From: Diadema setosum
Taxonomy: Eukaryota; Echinodermata; Echinoidea; Diadematoida; Diadematidae
DNA length: 64,000 nucleotides
Assembly (NCBI RefSeq): GCF_964275005.1
Contig: NC_092698.1
Span: 23,367,809 to 23,431,808 of the forward strand
Reading direction: 5' to 3'
The position numbers and the translations under genes are program-made. The notes beneath the pieces were generated by a model. The model ran no database searches, had not been told where the DNA came from, and worked only from the letters and a program-made list of their open reading frames with translations. Positions 46,665 through 58,057 of this stretch are shown piece after piece (position 1 is the first letter of the stretch; each line of letters opens with the position of its first letter).

Positions 46665-49600
46665 ATCTGCTATGTGCATGGGATAATGATGCATGATACA
46701 TAGAAAGGGAATATCTGGACAATCTTGAAAACCATGATACTGCTGTGCTATGATGTAGAAGTCCAATGTCACTGGTGTCTATATGATGTATACCCTAGAT
46801 CCCCTATACATGTATACTTCTGATAGACTGCCAGGATACACAACAATATATTGTCACATACAAAGATTGAACATTCACATAATATTTGGATTCAGTGCAA
46901 TCAGAACCATGTAGTTGATGCAGGATTGCTAAACTGCTGTGATTTTCACCATCATTGCTGACATATTCCAATATTTCTCCATTCCTGCCATGAACAGGCA
47001 GCAGCATAACTTTTCTCTATCACTTGCCCCGTCAGGCAAGCAGGTTTTCAATATTTTGCAGAACACTTGCCAAACATAAATTTTACTTGCCGAAGAAGAA
47101 AGAAAATGATACACAAGCATTTAGTAGTCCCTACATACCATAAAAAATCATGTGTATGTCAAGGGCTTACTTAAAGGGGAAATAATAATACACAATCAGT
47201 TGAATACACAGCACACCTTGATTTGCATGCTTACATTACAATTGAGTACAACAAACTTTGATTGAGTGTTGACATTGCATTGCCTGGGGCTTCTTAATGG
47301 AAGTGTTGGAAAGTTGCTGAAAAGAATTTAAAGTGCATTGCATCACTATTAAAGCGAACATGATCTATTACAGCTGTAGCCTTCGTACAGGTTTGTAGGG
47401 GAGAATAAGTGAAAAAACGTAGCTTCAAAACTTTTTGCCTGCTCAGTTCTAGCAAGCTTTCTCACTGTTCCAAAATACTTGCCTGACTTTGATTTTTACT
47501 TGCCCTAGGCAATCAGGCAAGTGCTAATGTACACACATACAGTAACTAGCATGTACATAGATGCATGATTTACCATTTGCAGATGAAACAAAAACCCAGC
47601 ATTAATGTTTTAAAATAGTTCTAGAATATGAGTTGGGGATAAAAACAACCACTGTAAAAATGTGAATCTGTAAAATAAATGTGAAGTATACAAAACGTGA
47701 ACGGTAGTTATAATAGAATTGTTTCCAGACTAAACTGTCTACAGTTACAGTTTATTGATAAAAATACTGATATATCTCTTTATATTTTAGGCTTTATTGC
47801 TAAAATTTTATTTGGTAGGATGTTTTGTGGTACAACATACCTCTGCATATGCATCAAATGTAATATCTTAGGAGCATTTTTTTTTTTAAATCACTGCTCT
47901 CAAGGGTAAACAGTAGCATACAGCTGTACACATCACAGGGCTGCACACTATCCCATTTTTTTTTTCTTACTCGCCCAACCTGATTTGTTGGACCAGTACC
48001 CTTGTAGGTACCCAGTTTTTCTATTTTTCACCGAGTCCATTCCTGAAAAAGTCACTGGTCCTACAGTGATTTTTACTGGTCAGGGACCATCGTGCCAGTG
48101 CCAGTGTGCAGCATTGCATCGTATACACATTTTGTAGAAACTGGATTTACATTCCATGAAAAGTGATAGGTGTGTGAACTCTGCATGCAATTGTAAGGTA
48201 AGTGGTACTGGCAATGTTTTTTTTTAATGTCATTTGTTTTAAATTGTTTTAGCCTTGCTGCACTAAAACGAATTTCCATTTGTTTTAGGTCTGTGTGCAT
48301 GATTGAAATTAAAAATTTGCTTGTAGTGTTGTTATTTGCAGTCACTCGATCAATGTACCAACAGGTTGTCTGTTTGACACTATGTGTAAGTACCGGTACT
48401 TTGTACTTCAAATTTAACAGCTCTTCAGAGTGCAGCTTTACCAGTACTTGACCACTTCTATTCTGTCAATACAGCAGCGGCCTTCAAAATGGGGGGGGGG
48501 GGGGGGGTGGGCGGGAGGGGGAAAGAGCATGCCTGTCATGTGATCTGCATATCTTTCATAATTTGTCAGTGTGTTACCAAATTAGTCAACAACTTCTCTG
48601 AGTTATTGCTGCTCAAGCAACTTCTTCTGTTTTTTCACTACATGTGCTTGCCTAGGGGACCGTCAATCACAGTTTGGATCAGGACCAGACTGATAATCTG
48701 CCTCTTGCTCGGTGGCCTCTTGTTTTAAAACTGATACAATCAGTGATATGTCTAGATCCGGACATGAAGCAGCATGCCATCATGATAAAGTAAAGAACAA
48801 GAAAAAAAAATTAAATATCAAAAGATACCTCTGTGAAGTACTTACAAGTATTCATTTTTTTTTCAAAGAATTTATTCTATATGTAGTCACATTTATGTGG
48901 TACTGTACAACCTGCTAACTTTACCACGCTAATTCTAAAGGGAATGAACTTTTGGCATACAGACATGTCTGTAATTTGTAGGTCTACAAGACAATAGTTA
49001 AAAATTCTGATGTGCTACTGTATGCTTTATGAGATAATATTCGAACATGCATTTGCTTCAACTTTTTGATACATAGTTTGAGTGAGTGCAAATGTTATGC
49101 TGACCAGTTTAAAAAACGTTCAGTCAGAGAATACAGACTTAGGTTATGAAGCATGGCATGCTGAAGAACAATGTTACCATTTAATGTGGTACATTAACAA
49201 TGTAATTTTAGTTATCCGGTGCCGGTAATTGGTATTTAACACCTCAGACTATCCACAGAAAACTGAACGTATTGATTAGACCTCCACATGTGTGGCTGTT
49301 CTTGCAGGGAGGTGTGAGAGGAGAGGAAACAAGAATCTCTCTTTTGTACCCATGCTTTGTGCCGCCAAGAAGTAATGTGCGTCATATAAATTGCTTTGAC
49401 AAAAGACAGCTCTTGTATGTTTGAATATATAACTCAGATGAACGTTTGTCATTTATATGTATGCGTCATTCCTAAAATACAACATGCCTAGCCAGCAGCC
49501 ATTCGCTGTCCCCTTCATTGTTCTCGACAGCAATAGTTAATGTGTAAAGAATACAAGTAGGACACACAAGAAAATTAGTAGAAAAAAAAATTGTACTTCT

Positions 49601-52600
49601 TTAAAGGGACTGTACAGTACTGGTTGAGGTGGGGATTCATGTTTTGAACATTCCTAAGTGAGATAATGAAAAGCCTTTTATGAAATATGAAAGAGCATGT
49701 AATTTTAAGAAGGGTTCAACGTTTATTTGATGAAAATTGGTTTTCAAATGGCTGAGATATCCAAAAAAGTGTTACTAATAAAAGGCGACATGCCACAACT
49801 TTATATAGGATCTCTTTGTTTCACCTTGTTTTTGGATATCTCAGCCATCTCAAAAACGATTTTCATCGAATAAACTTTTGATACCCCTTAGAGCTGCATG
49901 CTCTTTGACATCTCATAGAGTGGTTTCTGAATATCTCGCAAAACGTTAAAAGCTAAATCCTCACCTCGACCAGAACTGTACACACCCTTTAAACTGTAAA
50001 ATGCTACTTAACAACGCAAAAACATACAGAATTAGCCAATTTCTTAATTTGAAAGATTTAACATTGAAGTAATATACTTGGTGAAGCAGAATGCAGAGGT
50101 GTACGTGATAGTACATGTAAATTTGATTATGAGATGCTCCTTCAGTCAGGGGGTATTAACCAGGAGATTTGAAGAGAAACAAAAAAGTTGTTCTGTACTT
50201 CTAAGATTACCACTGGCAAGTTTACAGGATTTCAACATTTCCTGTGAAATATGGAGGAAAAATGATTATTAAAATCAAGAACCTCTTCTTCGGTCTGCAT
50301 CCAAACTCTGTGGAAGAACAGCTTGGAGCATGGGACATCAAAGCCAGTGAAATGCAAAGCATTCAATTGTCATGCTATAGGTACGCATTAAAGTTTACAG
50401 AAACTGCGAAGAGATTTCATTCTTTCTCTAACACCTGCCTGGTTCGTTTACGTACGTGTACTGTACCTGTATAGTTTAATTGCAAGTTAAGAGGAAGCTA
50501 ATATACCCCAAAGATAAGTTTGTTGATATCTGGTGTTAAAGAGTACAAAGTTTACTTTGATCATGTCCCAACTGTAACTCCTAGCTCCTAGCTGCTAGTA
50601 ATAACTTGCATACTTTGCATAGTGTGCATTGATAAATCTTCTGATAGGCATCAGCGACTGTCGCTTGATTGCCCGTCATGTGTCACTGACAGTACATTCT
50701 CCATTAATTAGTATTTACTGTTTATACAACATGTAGTTTATGTTGTACTACAAGTACTTTTACGTATCTCAGCTACCATCACAAGCTACATTTGTACAGT
50801 GTACATGTATATTACACCATAAAACAATCTCCAAAGCAAATGTAATGTTGTAGTGGCATGTACGTGTACTCATACTACAAATCCGACGTGTTGATCTCTG
50901 CTTAACTATAATTTTGTCACTCACTGAGTTTTAATAGAACTGTGTCTGTCTGTTTACAGCACCATTAATCATTTTTCATTACCCCTATCATATGTTTACA
51001 ATGTACACACACAATTTGTATGTTACATCTTGATGCAAGAGAACCATTGTCTAAAAGGGAGGATGAAATTATTCTCCAGATGTTTCCTGTAATTTCCACA
51101 GTAAAACCAAAACACTAATAATAAGCCAGTTCAGAGAATAACGGTAGCTCATGAATGTGCACATTGGTACTGTACAAATGACTCACTTGGTAAAGCACTT
51201 CACTTGTTTTCCATTTGACATACTGGATAATATTTGACAGAGCATGCCAGATGTAACAATTTGTGGAATTCATCAGAGTGTTCCAGCAGTTACAATTTGG
51301 GAAAGCCTCCCATTCACTAAAGTTTGCATTTTAATGTACCAACTGATCTATTTCTATCAATATTGCCAAATACAATAACAATTTACTACCCGGTATTCTG
51401 AAATTACACTTTTTCTCCATACCTTGAAAATTACTCAGTGCATAAACTTGTAAAAGGGTCAAAGTCAAATGAAAATCCTCAAATCCCCAAATACATGCTC
51501 TCTTAGAAAATATAAGCCATTCATCCAGTTAAACCTAGTTCAAGGAAAGTGAACATTCAACATATTTGTGAGAAACATGTTTTGCCAATTATGTGAAACT
51601 GTCATCACACATTGTCAAGACATAATGTACATTGTACTATAGACCTACATTGTATTATACAAATGTACGTAGAATGCATTACTCTAAAAGTGGAAATTTT
51701 CGCGGTGTTGAAATTTTCTCGCATTTTGCGCAACCAGAAAGTAGCATGAAAATAAAAGCATTTAAATATTTTTGCTTGCTATACATTGTATGTTCCAGTA
51801 GTTGATATCTTGATCCCACGGATTAAAAAACACGCAAAACTCTTCTTACCTGGCTGAGAGCGAAAAATTAGTCGCGCAAAAATATCCACTTTTACAGTAT
51901 GGTAGAGGCATACAATGTACCAGTCACAATAGTGACATTATCTAGTTTGTTCATTCAAACTGTCATAACATTCTTATTTTATCAAAGATGGCTATACATG
52001 TACTGTAAAAGTGGATATTTTCGTGCAATTAATTTTTTGCGCTCGGCCAGGTAAGATGGATTTTGCGTGTCTTTGATTCCACGGAATCAGGACATTAACT
52101 ACTGGAATATACAGTGTATGGCATGCAAAAATATTTGCTTTTATTTTCACGCTATCTCTTGGTCGCGCAAAATGCAGAAAATTTTCCACATCACAAAAAT
52201 TTCCACTTTTACAGTATATTCAAGTACATTTGCATGTTAAAAGTGCTCTGCTGGCACAATTTGTTGAAGTACAGAATGTATCATACACACCTGTATGTAC
52301 ACCATGTAAACATGTATAAAGTGGAGATACATTGAACACTGTATAAAGATTACTGTCCAGATTGTAGACGTGTGCAGACTCAACATTCAATTGGTTATAA
52401 GAGTTCTAAATGCCTGCCTAGTAGTTTCACTTTTTTGTTGTTGTGTTTTTACCATACAATGGCATTGTTTCATTGCTTTCATCCAAAATACCTCACTTGA
52501 TCATAAGAGTTCTAAATGCCTGCTTATACTGGTAGTTTCACTTTTGTTGTTGTTAGTGTTTTTACCCTACAATGGCATTGTTTCATTGCTTTCATACAAA

Positions 52601-55600
52601 ATACCCCTCTCCATGAGGTGAATGCTATCAGAAATGTACACCATTTGTACATGAGGTCATGTCACACCCTGTGTGGGTGCAGGAAGTTTCTAATATGAGA
52701 AGGCCTGAAGACAGCCAGCCGTGCCCACTGTGCCTGAGAACTAATCATTGAGTGATTGCCCTGATACAGTGTTGTACAATTTGTAGATCTGCAAATGTGT
52801 CACTGAATTGAAAATATTGACCAACAAACACATGGATGACTGCAGGTCATTGCTCTTTTTAACTTTTGAATTCATCATATCCATTTTGTTATAATAGACA
52901 ATTAGCTGTTAATACATTGTATCCAAGTATAACGTGTACAATTTGTATACATGTGGTACAATTGTGTGAGATATATACAGCTGTACATTGCGCTGCACAT
53001 TTGAATACTGCACAAAGACATGTTGAATGTACACTGTATGGCAATATTTTCTATAAAAGGACTGCTGTATAATGCAGAGCTACCGAGTCTCACACATTGT
53101 GAGTGAGACTCAAGCATTTAGGGTCTGTCTCACGATCTCACGCATGGCACCCATTTTTCTCACGCATCGGGAGCACAGCTTAAAGGATTAAAGTGAGAGT
53201 TGCAATTGAGGGCATATTTCCCTTTTGTCTTTCAAAATAAGTCAAAAATAGTCATTTAAGTATGCACCAGCTTACACCATTAAAGCTAAAAATTGAAAAA
53301 GCTCCCTACCATGGGAGCTAGGGTGGACACCCCTTTCCCACACCCTCCCCTCTCTCAGTCGCTTCGCTCCCTCGCTCATGCACACGCACACGCGCCGAGA
53401 TGCCGAATCATGAAAATCTCACTCATAAGAATTTTTTGAACTTGACATCTATGATAATGATAAAAGTTAGTGTCACCTCATTTGACTGAGGATTGCATTT
53501 TCTGTAAAGTTCAATACATACATTATGTTGTCCAGACTCTTTTCTTTTTTTTATCATGGAAAATATCAAAGGTTGGGACATGTCCTAAATATGGGTACAT
53601 TGTACAAGAAAATCTTGGCAGTTGTTTCTACAACATGTACGCTGTACACTGTATTAAAGGCTGATGTACTGTGTACAGTTGTCACACTGTATACACCATG
53701 TAAATCTGATCTTTGATCAAGATAGGAAATGCACTCCTAGCATTAGGTGTTGGGGTTATGCAAAGGAAAATAAAAGGCATTGAACTGAAATTTCCTATAG
53801 TGCATTTTATACCATATCATCAGCTCATATTACATAGATCATAATGATCTACCCATTCGTATGTATGACAAGCCCCATCAGTAGAATCGTTTAAGACACA
53901 TCTTAAAACTCACCTTTTTCCATTCTTTCCCTAATTTAGTGTACTTAGTGTAACCCAATTATTGTATGTGTTTATTTACTGGTACACACTGATGGATGTC
54001 ATACCCCATTGTTTTTATTTGTATTTTGACTTGTTTGTTATCTCTCGTTTTTTTTTTTTTTTTGGGGGGGGGGTTTGGGGGTCATTTTTCCTTTCGTCTT
54101 TCCCCTTTGCGCGTAGGAACATTGTATTGAGTGCAATGTAAATGTAATGTGTTTTTATTTTTCATATTTGATCTTCTCAGGGTTACTGAACTTCCCATTA
54201 CAACTGTGATACATGTACACTGTATCTTTGCAATATACAGAGCTCTGTAGAATTTGTCTGGTGCTATTTTGAAAATGCAACATGTACATGTACGTGTATG
54301 AGTTGCAGCAGACTCTAATGACCCTGGCCTTTTTGAGGGGAGGGAACTAGAATTTAGACAAGATGGACTACATATGTACATATGATAATGTTAAGTCAAG
54401 AAATTTTCTTCTATAGGTCGATCATCAAAAGAGAAATGATGTATTTTGGACTGCCTCAATACTTTTGTGCAAAAACTGCATGTACATGTAGGGAGTCAGT
54501 AATTTATTGACAAAATTCTGAATATGGTTGTTGTGTTTAATTCTCACAGTATCAGGTAAACTGTACACCTTCTGTACCCTACGCTATAAAAGTGGTGCTG
54601 AAGGTGTTATTTTTCAACGTATACAATGTATGTTCATCACCCTATTAATGAACTTCGTGATATCAGACATTACAGCAACCAACACTCATGAATCTACCCC
54701 ATTGTGTCCATTCATGATCACAAACAATCATGAAGTTGATTTTTTTTTTATTGTCATTTATGATAAATAATGCTAATTTATGCATAATGTAGGACCCTAC
54801 AGTATATTAGCATGAAATCAGACTTTGCTATAAATCACTACGTAAAGCTCCAAACAGGCACATTTTTTGTTTAAATATACCATGATTCTTTCTTGTGTCC
54901 TTAAAATAAGTGTATTGTACAATGTAAGTGGGGAAAATTGTGCCATCAAAATAATTTCTGAAGTATTTTTTAAAGAATCTCTTATGTATTTCTTTGTTTT
55001 TTACTTTTTGTTTTTCATTGTTTTTTTAATGAAATTTATGACCTTGTTCCAAGCATGAGAATATGTCATTAATTGATTTTAATCTGATAATCATGCTTCT
55101 ATGAAATTTGACTTAGCATAATTTGCATTGTAATTGTACGAGAATTCATGTTTTTGAGCACTTTTTTTGTTTGTACCTCCATGATTTTTGGTCTGGCATG
55201 CATGTACAAATTTATGAGTAACTTTGAAACTCACAATCGCCCCCAGCATAGTTCATAGGATTAACCTTCATTTCTCGGAAATACACTAGAGCCAATCAAA
55301 AAAACATCCTTGTGTATGTAGCATTGGTTTCACCCTCAAAAGTCCAATATACAATGTATGACCTACAAAAGAGGATAACAGCCATTCAAAGAATGGAAAC
55401 ATAGTTGATAGAACGTAATCTTATACCATAAGTTTCTAATCTTTCGCAACATAACTTTTAAATACAAAACTCTAGAAACAATGGTATGATTCTTTGAAGA
55501 AGTTGACCTGCCACAGTCTGATTGTGTTAGTGACCTACAATTGTGTACTTAGTATAAGTTTCCATAGTGCAAGAAAAGCCTATATTGGACTGGATTTTTT

Positions 55601-57504
55601 TCTGCAAACTGAAACATATAGTAGAGAAGGATTTTACTTTTTTTTTTTCAGGAAAGTGTGCCAGGTTCACAAATTGCATGTGAAGATATGAACTTTGTTG
55701 TTTTTGTGTGGCTTGATAAAACCCCAGCATACCGTACACGAAGGCCCGAATTCTCAAAGCTGGAATAACTGTTCTGCGGACAACACTATCATAACAATAA
55801 GGAAATGAAGAGGGAGGGAGAGGATAGGCAATACAGAGCAGACATTGTTTGGAAATACGTATGTACGTGTACATCAAATAACTGGTACTGTAAGAATGAC
55901 ACAAGGCCGCTTTGATTGATGCAGGAAGGAAGGAATATTCTATAGAACTTTAGTCATCCGTGCTATTATGTAGTGCTAATTAATTCATTACATCAAAACG
56001 GGCTGCAAAATGACATTTAGATAGCAGTGCTGCCTGGAAACTATTTTGCAATATTGATTGATGGACTTCTAAAGTACACATCTTGTGGATGAGAGGAAAA
56101 ATTCTCAAAGCAATCATTTGGTGGTGGCTGGTAATATGGAAGGTCTGCAATATTGCAGGACAAGGATAGGAGAGAGAAAGGTAAACCCAAGCTGTAATGA
56201 GATTTTGGAACAGAGTATGAAGTAAATGCCACATTCACCAACAGAAACAAACTTGTTTTCTTTCTTTCTTTTTTTTTAAGAGCATACATAAGTTATACGT
56301 CATGTTCAGATGTTGAAGTGTATCCACGATGATATGATGCCATATTAGAAGTTTGATCAAAGACTGTCGTGACATGTTGCGCTTGCTTGGTAATATGAAA
56401 CCCCACAGACATTTAATCAGTGTACTAAACATTACCCTTTGAAAGGCCTACGCTTTTTCCATATTCAGGGAAATGTTTTGTAAGAAATCAAAGAGGTACA
56501 GTTTCATAGAAATTGGACTGAAGAAAGTGAAATGGAACTTCAAATTTTCTCATTTCCATGAAGTAAACATGTCAGTAACTGTCACAGATGCACTATTAAT
56601 AATAATAAGGTGATGACGTGCGCTTATGATTGCCTCACAAAAGAACGCTATTTGCTTCCACACACAATCTTTCCCTTTCCTTCACAACATGCCTCCAAGA
56701 AGTAGATGCAGGTACATGTTTATCCTTCTCCTCAAATTCTTCACAAAAGCAAAGATTACGGCAGTAATTCACTGTGTGAAGGCAAGGGGGTGGGGGTCAT
56801 TGATGATGAATTTACATTATTGATACATGGACAAAAACAATTAGTATACAGCTGTAGCACTAATTATGTAAAAAGACAAACCTACAAGAGTTGACAACAG
56901 CATAATCACTTTTTGTGGTTTTCATGACATTCAGACATGTGATTGCTCTATTGCTGTCTGATGTTTTTCAGTCTTTGATTTATGTTGAGTTTTAAACTTC
57001 AGCTGTTCTGTTTTTGTTTTGTTTTTTTGCAACAGAGGAGGTGGTGATTACGTATATAAAAGTTGTCCACTTGCTGTATTGATGTCTGTTGATGTGCTAC
57101 TAGTGATGCATTGCATTTAAATGCATCATTGATTCATACACTTGTAGTGATGCATTCATGTAATATTCTGTGCTTTTTGTCAGTTTTTGTCAAAATTTGA
57201 CTAGCACCTCCTCACCTTGTTCACAACATGACATCACTGACTTCTATCACCCTTAATGTTTCTCTGTCTTCTTGGCAACCCAAGTATGGAAGCCTCTATT
57301 TGGATTACACCACAGGGGGCCAAGGTTAAATAGTTAGTGCCCATTGTCATTGTCACAACTGAATGTGTTAGGTTGGGGGGTTTTTTTCAGCTACATTTGT
57401 CAATTTGGGATCATGCTGTGGCCTCATTGTGAATGCAGTCTCCAGATGTGAGACTTTAGTGACAGGTGGGATTGCTTGTAGAGAGCACTTGAATGATCAT
57501 GAAT

Positions 57505-57539
<35 letters not shown>

Positions 57540-58026
57540 TTTTATGGAATCTATAGTACCATTCAGAATGCCCCCCCCCAAAAAAAAAATACAATTGGAC
57601 TTCTGCATTGATAACTTCCAATAAGATCAAACTATCTGAATGTTATTTTAGGGACTAAAAATATAACATCGTAGCTACATTTTGCAGAAAACCCCATTTG
57701 ATTTGGTTAAGTAGTCATAGAGTAATATGGATTGTTGTAAAGCATGTCATACAATTGTATGTCTGATTCTTCAAGTTTCGCACTTGGATGCTCTTGGAAC
57801 TGCATAATGTGTGAGCACAATGGACAGAACTTGGAGGGAAGGGATTCCTGACATGCTCTTCATACAATACTCCTCATTTCTCTTTGACCACTATAAAAAG
57901 CAAATCGGACAGGGTTATCTTTAAGATTTGAGTAATACAATAACCGTAAGTTATAGTTTCATACCCTGAAATTGTATTTGGGTTGTCTCACGGTTTTTAA
58001 AGTTATCATTGCGGAGGCTCCAGTTG

Positions 58027-58057
<31 letters not shown>

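Noticed and set aside
57094-57160. Short palindrome TGCATTTAAATGCA near TGATGCATT repeats
   Set aside because: Short AT-rich symmetry without terminal repeats or second copy; likely chance.
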